From JAPPHA01 sp963662815 (GTDB lineage Bacteria > Pseudomonadota > Alphaproteobacteria > Rhodobacterales > Rhodobacteraceae): a stretch of 64,000 nucleotides of DNA. The stretch spans positions 62,001 to 126,000 of the forward strand of contig CAXXWA010000042.1 in assembly GCA_963662815.2 (NCBI GenBank), in the 5' to 3' direction. Shown one piece after another: positions 53,581 to 62,225 of this stretch. Both the position numbers and the translations under genes were made by a program. Each line of letters opens with the position of its first letter. The first letter of the stretch is position 1. The notes beneath the pieces were generated by a model. That model was given only the letters and a program-made list of their open reading frames with translations, did not search any database and was not told where the DNA came from.

Positions 53581-54249
53581 GTGCCGCAGGGGCGTGAAGG
53601 CGGTGCCAAAGGCAGGGTTGTCGGGAACCGGCGGCGGCCGAAGAACGCCGACGCGACGCGGTCGCGGATTCTCGAGGCTGCGAGGATCGAATTCTCCCGC
53701 CACGGACTGGCTGGCGCACGTGTCGACGCCATTGCCGAGCGCGCCCAGGCGAACAAGCGGATGATCTACCACTATTTCGGATCAAAGGAAGGTCTCTTCC
53801 AGCGCGTCATCGAAAATGCATACCTCGACATTCGCGGCGCCGAACAGAAGTTGAAACTCGACCATCTGCCGCCCCGGCAGGCTCTGGAAACGCTGGTCCG
53901 TTTCACGTGGGGCTACTATCTCGACAATCCGGAGTTCATTACCCTCGTGAACAGCGCCAATCTCCACGAGGGGCGGCACATCGCCGCGTCCACCCGCATT
54001 CGGCAAGCCAGCCGGCGTTTCGTCGACATGGTTCGCGGAATTCTTGACCGCGGCGTTTCGGAAGGCGTTTTCCGCGCCGGGATCGATCCGGTCCAGCTCA
54101 ACATCACTATCGCCGCGATAGGATACTACTATCTGACCAACCGGTTCACGGGCAGCATCCTCTTCGAACGCAATTTCATGGCCAGTGAAGCCCTCGAACA
54201 GCGTCTGGCCTTCAACATCGATACCATCATGCGGCTTGTCAAAGCCTGA
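53581..54249 (+). CDS. TetR family transcriptional regulator
   Basis: A TetR repressor of 222 residues from a GTG start. The HTH is clear: TRSRILEAARIEFSRHGLAG, ARVDAIAERAQANKRMIYHY and FGSKEGLFQRVI, the canonical TetR pattern. The C-terminal ligand domain has the TetR_C_33-like layout (HLPPRQALETLVRFTWGYYL). It is divergently transcribed from the ribose-type transporter operon and probably controls it through the inverted repeat at 53470. Confidence 0.9.
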   Translation: MPQGREGGAKGRVVGNRRRPKNADATRSRILEAARIEFSRHGLAGARVDAIAERAQANKRMIYHYFGSKEGLFQRVIENAYLDIRGAEQKLKLDHLPPRQALETLVRFTWGYYLDNPEFITLVNSANLHEGRHIAASTRIRQASRRFVDMVRGILDRGVSEGVFRAGIDPVQLNITIAAIGYYYLTNRFTGSILFERNFMASEALEQRLAFNIDTIMRLVKA

Positions 54250-54678
54250 TGCGGTTCCGTCGGGTATGCCCGGGAACGCTATGTCCGCGGTTGTCCTGGG
54301 CCATGCAGCGGTCGGGTCGCTCCGGACGTCGCAGCGCACGTCCCGGCATTTGTCGCGGCCGGACTGGCGTAATGCCGCCCGACGACCTGGTCCGCGCTTT
54401 CGCTTGGCCAGAAGCGAAGGGAAGCCGTATGGCAAGCGCACACGGCTGAACCGCCGATGGCGGTTCGCTTGGCCAACGCTTGCCCGGGATGCAAGTTGCC
54501 CCAGCCGATGCGGTTCCGGCATGTCAGGAAATGATTGCCTGCGCACCACTGCGACCGGAGGTTTCCGGACTGATTTCGCGGGAGCCCGAAACCGGTTGAA
54601 GTTTCTTGACACTTCCCGCGCGCATAGGTGACTGTGATGCAAATTGACGCATTACGGGAGAAAGACGGGAGTTTTGCG
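54250..54678. other. Intergenic region before the DapA-like gene
   Basis: No gene is supported here. Short frames on both strands show no domain. The 3' end should hold the promoter of the next gene. Confidence 0.45.
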
Positions 54679-55611
54679 ATGCCAAGGCTGAACGAAGAAA
54701 CCAAGGGTGTTTTTGTCATTTCAGCAACGCCGTTCCGCCCCGACGGGTCACTCGACCTGGATGGAACGGAGCAACTCCTTGACTTCTACCTCGGGTGCGG
54801 GGTCTCCGGCATCACGATTCTGGGCGTCATGGGCGAAGCCAACAAGATGACCGATGCCGAGTCGGCCGAATTCGCGGAACGCGCCCTGCGGCATGTCGCG
54901 CAGAAACTGCCGGTGGTCGTGGGCGTGACGCATTCCGCGCTGACGGCGCTCAAGCACCTTTCGCACTCGGTGATGGATCTGGGCGCGTCCGGAGTGATGC
55001 TGCAGCCACTGGCCGGCCTGAAGGGCGACGATGCGGTTTTCCGCTATTTCGAACAGGCCTTCGAAGCAATCGGCGGCGGCATTCCTGTCGTCTACCAGGA
55101 CTTTCCGCAGGCCAGCAACGTCCACTTGTCCCCTGCTGCATGGTCCAGGATGGCAAACGCGTTTCCTGATCTCGTAATGCTGAAACATGAGGATTGTCCC
55201 GGACTTCCGAAGCTCACGATAATCAGGGAAATGGAGCGCGAGGGGTGTCAGCGCCGCGTGAGTATTCTGACGGGAAACAATGGGCTGTACTTTCCGCAGG
55301 AACTGCATCGAGGCGCCGACGGGGCAATGACCGGCTTTGCATTTCCCGACGTGCTGGTGAGGGTCTACGACCTCTTCATGGAAGGTCGCGCCGATGAAGC
55401 AGAGGATCTCTATGACCGGTACCTCCCGATCAACCGCCACGAACAGCAACTGGGATTCGGACTGCCGATACGCAAGGAAATACTTCGGCGGCGCGGCGCA
55501 TTGCGCCACGCAACCGCGCGCAAGCCCGCGTACGGGCTCACCAATGTCGATGTCGCCGAACTGGACCGGCTATTGGGCAGGATCAAGCCGGAAATCCTGG
55601 GACAGTGCTGA
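54679..55611 (+). CDS. DapA-family class I aldolase (DHDPS/KDG-aldolase-like)
   Basis: A TIM-barrel aldolase or lyase of 310 residues. The Schiff-base Lys is in VMLKHEDCPG, the catalytic Tyr is in IPVVYQDFPQ, and the start of the barrel (GVFVISATPFRPDGSLD) is typical. The usual GTTGE motif is GVMGEANKM, where the Thr pair is lost, so it is not a true DHDPS; 2-keto-3-deoxy-sugar-acid aldolases or related lyases fit better. The ATG at 54679 has GGGAG nine bases upstream; the frame is open from 54628. A possible link to KDG from the hexuronate operon is speculative. Confidence 0.85.
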   Translation: MPRLNEETKGVFVISATPFRPDGSLDLDGTEQLLDFYLGCGVSGITILGVMGEANKMTDAESAEFAERALRHVAQKLPVVVGVTHSALTALKHLSHSVMDLGASGVMLQPLAGLKGDDAVFRYFEQAFEAIGGGIPVVYQDFPQASNVHLSPAAWSRMANAFPDLVMLKHEDCPGLPKLTIIREMEREGCQRRVSILTGNNGLYFPQELHRGADGAMTGFAFPDVLVRVYDLFMEGRADEAEDLYDRYLPINRHEQQLGFGLPIRKEILRRRGALRHATARKPAYGLTNVDVAELDRLLGRIKPEILGQC

Positions 55612-55992
55612 CTTGCAATCGGCTGGCTGCCGCGACGGATCAATCGTCGACTGGCCAGGGGCGCGAAACGGGGCTTTCTTTGCCGGACATCATGAGCTTC
55701 GCGCCCCGGCCTGAACTTGGCGTACCTGCTCGTCAGGACAACCTGTCTTGCTGAATTCGCGGCCGCGGAAGTGTCGAACAGTGGCCGGGTTCTGCAGCTT
55801 CCCGCGTTGCGGCATCATGCCGTCGCCGAGGAGCCGCACTGCCCTCCGGACATTCCGGCACGCAGAGCCCGGTCAGTACTGACGGACCCTGCATGCCGGC
55901 AAAAGGCATGAGTTCGATCATGGCAGGTTTCTCCTCGAACGATTTTGCGGCCTGCGGGAGCATCTCATCCCGATGCCGCGGTGGTTCGCAGC
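55612..55992. other. Intergenic region between convergent genes
   Basis: No gene is supported. A minus-strand open frame (55733-55963) of about 76 codons has no domain and no clear ribosome-binding site. Confidence 0.45.
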
Positions 55993-57213
55993 CTACTCAA
56001 CCCCGCAGATATCGCAGATCGTGAGCAGGTAGATGCGAATCATGTCAAGATAGTCGACGCGGTCGACGCGCTCGTCAGGCATCGTGTTGTATCGCCCGCC
56101 AGGACCGCAGACGACACCCTCCATGCCGCCTTCGGCATACAGGTGGCCGGCGTCAGTTCCGTAAAACCCGGGCGGCGTGATCGTTCCGGTCGGCTGTTCC
56201 GTGCCCCGGATCGCGAAGTGCGCCGCATTGATGGCTTTGACAATCCTGGATTCCCTGGGCACCTCGAAGGCGGGCATGGCCGGTTTGTCGTCGCGCGTCT
56301 CCGCCCGGACACTCGTCCTGAGCCCGGGCCGCTCGGCTTTCGCCTGGTCGAGAACACTCCGAATGTCGTCTATTGCCCGCGCTTCGGTCTGGCCCGGTCC
56401 GTAGCGGCCCGAACCCGACATGCGCACGAAATCGGCGACCTGCGGTGCGCGCCACTCGTGAAACTCGCGTGACAGCGCGCCCCTGACCGTTCCGACATGC
56501 ACCCTGTTGATCGAGCGTACTTCCTCGTTCGGGGCATCCGAAAACGTCATGCCATTGAGCTTCGGAATCAGGTCGCAGGCCGCCTGGATCGCGTCAACCG
56601 CTTCTTCGCGTTTCGACATGTGCCGGGTTATGCCTTCGAGTTCGATGTGAAAGACGAACGCCGCGGCGTGCATCGTCAGGGCTTGCAGGTCCGTCGGTTC
56701 GGAGTTGACGAAGTAGTCCGCCCGCACGCCCTGCTTCACTGCGGCGAGAGTGCCGACTCCTCCCTGCAACTCGCCCACGACATAGGTGAGAATCACGTCG
56801 CCTTTCGGCCTCAGGCCTGCATTCATCAAGGAACGCACGGCGCAAAGCGAAGCGGCATCGCCCGCCTTCATGTTCGAAACGCCGATGCCGTAGATGAAGT
56901 CTTCATCGACGAGGCCGCCCCACGGGTCGACGCTCCAGCCCTCGGTAACGGGGTTGGTATCGAGATGGCCGTTGAACATCAGGCTCTTCCCGTTGCCTGT
57001 GCCGCGCCAGGTACCTATGGCATTGACCCGATTTCCCTCGACCGGCTGCAGTCCGGCCTCCAACCCCAACTCACGCATGATCTCCACCATGCGTTCGGCA
57101 AGCTTCCGCTCTCCCGGGGTTTCCGAATAGCTCTTGAAGCGAACCATTTCCGACAGCGTGTCCAGGCAGGCGGCTTCGTCGATACTCCGGGCGACTGCCA
57201 AGGGGTCAATCAT
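55993..57213 (-). CDS. M20-family peptidase-like hydrolase with altered metal site
   Basis: A protein of 406 residues in the ArgE/DapE/CPG2 family. The first metal-site motif is intact (FNGHLDTNP), but the bridging-Asp motif, usually DMKGG, reads GVSNMKAG, so Asp is Asn. The Glu-Glu pair reads VVGELQGGVGT (base Glu kept, ligand Glu changed to Leu), the later Glu is kept (NSEPTDL), and the final His motif reads YNTMPDE (His changed to Thr). It overlaps the ABC ATPase stop by four bases and is the last gene of the dipeptide-type operon. It may hydrolyse a peptide or N-acyl substrate with a changed metal centre, or be a non-hydrolytic member. Confidence 0.85.
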   Translation of the reverse strand: MIDPLAVARSIDEAACLDTLSEMVRFKSYSETPGERKLAERMVEIMRELGLEAGLQPVEGNRVNAIGTWRGTGNGKSLMFNGHLDTNPVTEGWSVDPWGGLVDEDFIYGIGVSNMKAGDAASLCAVRSLMNAGLRPKGDVILTYVVGELQGGVGTLAAVKQGVRADYFVNSEPTDLQALTMHAAAFVFHIELEGITRHMSKREEAVDAIQAACDLIPKLNGMTFSDAPNEEVRSINRVHVGTVRGALSREFHEWRAPQVADFVRMSGSGRYGPGQTEARAIDDIRSVLDQAKAERPGLRTSVRAETRDDKPAMPAFEVPRESRIVKAINAAHFAIRGTEQPTGTITPPGFYGTDAGHLYAEGGMEGVVCGPGGRYNTMPDERVDRVDYLDMIRIYLLTICDICGVE

Positions 57214-58871
57214 GCGGTCACCGCTGCCTCTTCCGGCTCGACCGGAACCGGCACCGCGTCGAGCAGCTGCGTCGTGTAGGGGTGACGGTCCGGCGCGCGC
57301 GCTTCTGATGAACAGAATAGATCCACGAGGTCACCGTTCTGCATGACTGCGATCCGGTGCGCGAGTTGGCGTACCAGGTTGAGATCATGGGTTATGAACA
57401 GGCAGGCGGTGCCGGTCTTCTGCTGCAGTTCGACAAGCAACCGGGCTACGGACGCTTGCACCGAGACGTCCAGCGATGACGTGATTTCGTCGCAGATCAC
57501 CAGTTGCGGTTCGGCCGCGAAGGCGCGGGCAATGGCGACGCGCTGCTTTTCGCCTCCCGAAAGCTCATGCGGAAACCGCTTTGCGTAGTCTTCGGGCAGG
57601 AGCACGCTGCGCAGGAGTTCGCGCACGCGGCGGGCCCACTCGGGGCGGGGCGCGAGACCATAGAGTTTCAGCGGTCGCGACAGGATCTTCCCGACGGTCT
57701 GGCGCGGATTCAATGACGCGTCGGGATGCTGGAAGACGATCTGCACGGCGCGCCGGTAGGTGCGGTCGATCCTGCGACGACCGGAATACGACTTGGTTCC
57801 GAAAGTGATCGAACCCTCGAAATCCTGCAATCCGACCAGCGCCTTCGCGATCGTTGACTTTCCTGAACCGGATTCGCCGACGATCCCGAGAATTTCGCCT
57901 GCCCGCAGACCGAATGAAACGTCCCGGGCACCGTGCACCATCTCACGCCTGGGCTGGAGAAAGTCCAGGACGTTTTTCCCTCTTCCGTACCGGACGTTGA
58001 CCCCGTCCAGCCGGAGCAGATCGTCTCCATCGTCAGGCTCCGTGTTGATGATGCGGTGGTCGGGATGAGGCACCGCAGCAACGAGGTTGCGGGCATAGCT
58101 GCTGCGCGGGCGGGCGAACACGTGCTCGCACGAACCGAGTTCCACGATTTCGCCCTGGTTGATCACAGCCACGTCCTGGGCGATGCGCGAAACAAGCCCC
58201 AGGTCGTGCGAAATATAGAGGGCGGTGACTCCCGTCTCGTCGTGCAAGTCATCGAACAGGTCGAGTATCTGGCGCGCGGTAATGATGTCGAGCGCAGTCG
58301 TGGGCTCGTCAAAGATGATCATTTCGGGATTGCAGGCGAAGGCGGTTGCGATCACCACTCGCTGCTTTTCACCTCCCGAGGCTTCGTGAGGATAGCGGTT
58401 CATCATGTCGGACGGGCGGCTGATGCCGGTTCGGGCCAGCCATGCCTCGCCCTCTTGCCGGGCCTCCTTCGCGGTCAGGGACCGGTGGCGCACAAGCACC
58501 TCCGCAACCTGGTCGCCGAGTCGCAGAACGGGATTCAGCGAGGTGCCGGGGTCCTGGAAAACCATGCTGATCCGGCGGCCGCGCAAGTTCTGGATTTCCT
58601 CGAGCGACTTCGCGCGCAGATCCTCCCCGAGAAGCTCGAGTCGCCCCGATCGCTCGATTGCATTGGCCGGCAGGTACCGCATGACCGCCCATGCCAGCGA
58701 GGTCTTGCCGGAGCCCGATTCGCCGACGAGACCCAGCGTTCGTCCGGGCCGGATCGACAAGGTCACGTTCCTAAGGGCCTCGACCGGCCCGGTCGGCGTT
58801 CCGTATGCGAGCGAATAGTCCCGGACTTCGAGCACCGGGTGGCGCTTCCCGGGTTCTTCCTGCCTCGTCAT
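57210..58871 (-). CDS. Dipeptide ABC transporter dual ATP-binding protein (DppD-DppF fusion)
   Basis: Two ABC domains in one chain of 553 residues. The first has Walker A GESGSGKTS (about residue 48), signature ASGGEKQRVVIATA and Walker B IIFDEPTTALD; the second has GESGSGKST, LSGGEKQRVAIARA and ICDEITSSLD. The last Walker B has Ile where most have Pro. Oligopeptide ATPases of this class power peptide or opine-type uptake. The ATG at 58871 overlaps the permease stop by one base; the longer upstream frame runs inside the permease gene and is a shadow. The fusion fits a single transport system. Confidence 0.92.
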   Translation of the reverse strand: MTRQEEPGKRHPVLEVRDYSLAYGTPTGPVEALRNVTLSIRPGRTLGLVGESGSGKTSLAWAVMRYLPANAIERSGRLELLGEDLRAKSLEEIQNLRGRRISMVFQDPGTSLNPVLRLGDQVAEVLVRHRSLTAKEARQEGEAWLARTGISRPSDMMNRYPHEASGGEKQRVVIATAFACNPEMIIFDEPTTALDIITARQILDLFDDLHDETGVTALYISHDLGLVSRIAQDVAVINQGEIVELGSCEHVFARPRSSYARNLVAAVPHPDHRIINTEPDDGDDLLRLDGVNVRYGRGKNVLDFLQPRREMVHGARDVSFGLRAGEILGIVGESGSGKSTIAKALVGLQDFEGSITFGTKSYSGRRRIDRTYRRAVQIVFQHPDASLNPRQTVGKILSRPLKLYGLAPRPEWARRVRELLRSVLLPEDYAKRFPHELSGGEKQRVAIARAFAAEPQLVICDEITSSLDVSVQASVARLLVELQQKTGTACLFITHDLNLVRQLAHRIAVMQNGDLVDLFCSSEARAPDRHPYTTQLLDAVPVPVEPEEAAVTA

Positions 58872-59692
58872 CAACGACGCCTCCGCCTCGGGTCGAAGGC
58901 ATCGCGCAGCGCATCGCCGAAAAGGTTGAAACCGAGCGCTGCAACTGCGATTGCAATTCCGGGTACGGCGACGACCCAGGGCGAGCGGTACATGTACTGG
59001 CGTGCCTCGGCGACCATCAGGCCCCACTCGGTACTCGGAGGCTGCGCGCCGAGGCCGAGAAAGCCGAGAGTCGCTCCGATCATGATTGCGAACGAAACCC
59101 GGATCGTCGCCTCGACGATTATCGGTCCGATGGCATTGGGGATGACTTCCTGAACGATGATGTAGGCCCGGCTTTCGTCGCGGGCGATGGCGGCGAGAAT
59201 GTATTCCCTGGTTCGGATCGAGAGCACTGAAGACCTGGCGATGCGCGCCATTCCCGGCGTGAACGCGACGGCGACTGCAAGCATCGCCTCTCCTATGCCG
59301 CCTCCTAGAATGGTGACGATGAGCAAGGTGAAAAGCAGGTCCGGCACGGCTAGAAGACCGTCGAGCGTGCGCATTATCACGCTGTCGACCCAACCTCCTG
59401 CCACGGCCGCCGTGACCCCGATGATGGAGCCCGCCAGTACCCCGAGGGCGGTCGCGCCGACGCCGAAGAGGATTGTCGGACTTGCGCCCGTCAACAGGCG
59501 CGAAAATATGTCCCTGCCAAACTGGTCGGTTCCGAGCCAGTGCGCCGCTGACGGGCCGGTCAACCGGACTGCCGGATGAAAGGCCTGCGGGTCGTAGGGG
59601 GCAATGAACGGCCCGAGGATCACGGTAAGAGCGATTATCGACAACAACCCTGCTCCGACCATGCCGGTCGGATGGCGGATCAACTCACTCAT
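58871..59692 (-). CDS. Dipeptide ABC transporter permease (DppC-like)
   Basis: An OppC/DppC-type permease of 273 residues. The N-terminal region holds HPTGMVGAGLLSIIALTVILG and AHWLGTDQFGRDIFSRLL, the standard DppC pattern, and the EAA-like loop is VQEVIPNAIGPIIVEA. About six hydrophobic segments are visible. The ATG at 59692 is preferred over a TTG at 59710. It overlaps the DppB-like gene by eight bases and the ATPase start by one base. Confidence 0.92.
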   Translation of the reverse strand: MSELIRHPTGMVGAGLLSIIALTVILGPFIAPYDPQAFHPAVRLTGPSAAHWLGTDQFGRDIFSRLLTGASPTILFGVGATALGVLAGSIIGVTAAVAGGWVDSVIMRTLDGLLAVPDLLFTLLIVTILGGGIGEAMLAVAVAFTPGMARIARSSVLSIRTREYILAAIARDESRAYIIVQEVIPNAIGPIIVEATIRVSFAIMIGATLGFLGLGAQPPSTEWGLMVAEARQYMYRSPWVVAVPGIAIAVAALGFNLFGDALRDAFDPRRRRR

Positions 59693-60635
59693 ACCGGACT
59701 CTCGGGTCAAGGGCCGCGATCACGATGTCCGACAACAGGTTTGACAATGCATAAACCATCGCCAGCAACAGCGTGATCGCCTGGATCACGGGCAGATCGC
59801 GGTTTTCGAGTGCCAGGATCAGCAGACGGCCGAGACCGGGCCACGCAAAGATCTCCTCGACAACAATTATTCCGCCGAGAAGGTAACCGACGTCGAGCGA
59901 AATCACCGCGACTGCCGGCGCGAGCGAATTCGGCAGCGCGTGACCGCGAATGACGCGGCGCTCCCTCAGCCCCTTCAGCCGAGCGGCGCGAATGTAGTCG
60001 CTTGCCAGAACGTCAGACATCTCGGAACGCACCTGCCGGGCAATATGCGCAGTCAGGATAAGCCCCAGCGCCCCGGCGGGGAGGATAACGTGATTGAAGA
60101 ACCCGGCCACGCTTTCGCCCGGCGGGATGAAGCCGCCCGCGGGAAGGAGCGGGTTCCCCGGCGCTGCAAAGATCACCAGGAGCAGTGTCGCGGTTACGAA
60201 CTCCGGCATCGCCGTGCCGACATACGCGACCAGGCTGATGCCCAAGTCGGCCTTGGTGCCACGCTTGACGGCAGCCAGCATCCCGATCGGCACCGCAACA
60301 ACCGTAACCGTGACCAGGGCGGTTGCCGCCAGCATTGCGGAATTCCGAAACGCCGATCCAACCACTTCCGACACGGGAAGAGACAGCCGCAGGGACATTC
60401 CGAAATCCCCCTGCAGCAGGTTGAACAGCCATTCGAAGTATTGGAAGGCTGCGGGACGGTTGAGGCCCAGCCTTTCTTCCAGCGCGGCGACCTGATCCGG
60501 CGTGGCGTACTCGCCCAGGATCATGATGGCGGCGTTGCCGGGAAGGATCATGGTGATCGCGAATACCGCGATCGTCACGATCCAGAGCACCAGTGCCACC
60601 GCCAGAAGGCGGCGCAGCAGATAGGCTGGGCTCAC
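59685..60635 (-). CDS. Dipeptide ABC transporter permease (DppB-like)
   Basis: An OppB/DppB-type permease of 316 residues from a GTG start. The opening YLLRRLLAVALVLWIVTIAV, with MILPGNAAIMILG, is the usual DppB start; RGTKADLGISLVAYVGTAMPEF is the first part of the transmembrane domain and HALPNSLAPAVAVISLD the EAA loop. It follows the binding-protein gene by 3 bp and overlaps the next permease by eight bases. Confidence 0.93.
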   Translation of the reverse strand: MSPAYLLRRLLAVALVLWIVTIAVFAITMILPGNAAIMILGEYATPDQVAALEERLGLNRPAAFQYFEWLFNLLQGDFGMSLRLSLPVSEVVGSAFRNSAMLAATALVTVTVVAVPIGMLAAVKRGTKADLGISLVAYVGTAMPEFVTATLLLVIFAAPGNPLLPAGGFIPPGESVAGFFNHVILPAGALGLILTAHIARQVRSEMSDVLASDYIRAARLKGLRERRVIRGHALPNSLAPAVAVISLDVGYLLGGIIVVEEIFAWPGLGRLLILALENRDLPVIQAITLLLAMVYALSNLLSDIVIAALDPRVRYE

Positions 60636-60638
60636 TCG

Positions 60639-62183
60639 TCAGCCCCTGTCGAGCCAGACGTCTTCCACGAAGAAGACCCGGTTCAGCGGATGAACCGTCC
60701 AGCCCTTCACCCAGTCGCGGCTGGCGGTCAGGACATCCTGATACATCGCGATGATGTAGGGCGTGTCGCGGAATTGGATCTCCTGCGCCTCTGCGTAGAT
60801 CGCGGCGCGCTCCGCCGGATCCGCCGTCGACCGTCCGCGGCGCACGAGCTCGTCGAACTCCTCGTTGAACCAGGCGGTGTCCTCGTAAGACGCCGACGAG
60901 GTCAGGAGAAGGTTGAAGGTCGCGTCCTCAGTGGGCTGCATCCCCCAGTAGGCCATGTAGAAGTTGCCCTTGCGCCAGACGTTTGCAAGGTACGTGTCGT
61001 GCGGCATGGCCTCGACTTCGATGTCGAAGCCTGCCGGGCGCGCCATCTCCTTGATCGCAATTGCAACCTGGCCGCGGATCGCCGGGCGGTTCGAGGCCAC
61101 CATCGTGAGGCTGATTCCGTCCGGATGTCCCGCTTCGGCGAGAAGAGCCTTTGCCGCTGCCGGGTCGTAGGGTATCTCGGGCGTGTCGATGGCATACTGG
61201 AATTCCGGCGACAGTATGTTGTCGTACGCCGGTCGGCCAAGGCCCTCGAGCACCAGGTCCACGAGGAGCTGGCGATCGACGGAAAGAGCCAGCGCCTTTC
61301 TCACGCGCACGTCGTCAAACGGCGGCTGGTCCTGGCGCATGACGACGTTGACATACCTGCCTGCTGGCACGCGCAGAGCGTTGCTTCCCTCGGCCGCGGC
61401 GATGCGCGCGAAATCCGCCTGCTGGACGTTGAGCATCACGTCAACATTTCCGGACAGGTAGTTCGCGGTTTCCGCAGCCAGGTCGGGGAACAGGTGCATC
61501 TCGACGGCGTCGAGATACGGCTGGCCTTCCTTGTAGTAGTCGTCATTGCGGACCAGACGGGTGATCCTGGCCGAGTCATAGCTTTCCAGCTTGAACGGTC
61601 CTGTCCCGTTGGGCTTGGTCTCGAGATCGGCGAGATCGCCGGAAAGCGCCGCTGCCGACACGATCCGCGCATTGGCATGAGCGGTTGAAATCGGAAGGTC
61701 GGCGTAGGGTGCGTTGAGATTGAACCGGACGGTGTGGTCGTCGACCGCCTCCACGGTCTCGATGACGTCAAGAACCGACCGGGCCGGTGAACCGAAATCC
61801 GCATCGAGGATCGCCTCGAAGGTCGCCACGACATCTGCCGAAGTGAACGGCGTTCCGTCGTGGAACGTGACCCCCTGGCGCAGGTTGTACGTGAACTGCG
61901 TGGCGTCCTCGTTGGCTTCCCAGCTTGTTGCGAGATCTGGACCTGCCGAGTTTCTGCCGGGCTCGATCCGCGTCAGACCGGAGTAGAGCATGTCGACGCA
62001 TGGATATTCTGCGGGTCCGGACAGTTGCATCACGTTCAATGTGGCGATTCTGGTCGAATGGCTGATCTTCAGCGTTCCGCCGTGTTTCGGCGTCCCTGAC
62101 TGCGCAAAACTGACCGTTGGAACGGCTGACGCCGCCGCCAATCCGATCACCACCTGCCTACGGTTGGCCATCAAGTTTTTCAT
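60639..62183 (-). CDS. Extracellular solute-binding protein family 5 (peptide-type)
   Basis: The periplasmic ligand-binding subunit, 514 residues. The N terminus has a signal peptide with RRQVVIGLAAASAV, which may be twin-arginine type, then GTLKISHSTRIATLN. SBP_bac_5 landmarks follow: YPCVDMLYSGLTRIEPG, LATSWEANEDATQFTYNLRQ and GVTFHDGTPFTSADVVATFE. It is the second gene of the operon on this strand, after the M24-like gene. Family 5 proteins bind peptides, opines, glycosides or nickel; the ligand here is open. Confidence 0.92.
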   Translation of the reverse strand: MKNLMANRRQVVIGLAAASAVPTVSFAQSGTPKHGGTLKISHSTRIATLNVMQLSGPAEYPCVDMLYSGLTRIEPGRNSAGPDLATSWEANEDATQFTYNLRQGVTFHDGTPFTSADVVATFEAILDADFGSPARSVLDVIETVEAVDDHTVRFNLNAPYADLPISTAHANARIVSAAALSGDLADLETKPNGTGPFKLESYDSARITRLVRNDDYYKEGQPYLDAVEMHLFPDLAAETANYLSGNVDVMLNVQQADFARIAAAEGSNALRVPAGRYVNVVMRQDQPPFDDVRVRKALALSVDRQLLVDLVLEGLGRPAYDNILSPEFQYAIDTPEIPYDPAAAKALLAEAGHPDGISLTMVASNRPAIRGQVAIAIKEMARPAGFDIEVEAMPHDTYLANVWRKGNFYMAYWGMQPTEDATFNLLLTSSASYEDTAWFNEEFDELVRRGRSTADPAERAAIYAEAQEIQFRDTPYIIAMYQDVLTASRDWVKGWTVHPLNRVFFVEDVWLDRG

Positions 62184-62225
62184 GACATTTCTCCTCTGTC
62201 GTCAATTTGCGGCGTTGTTGCCGCC

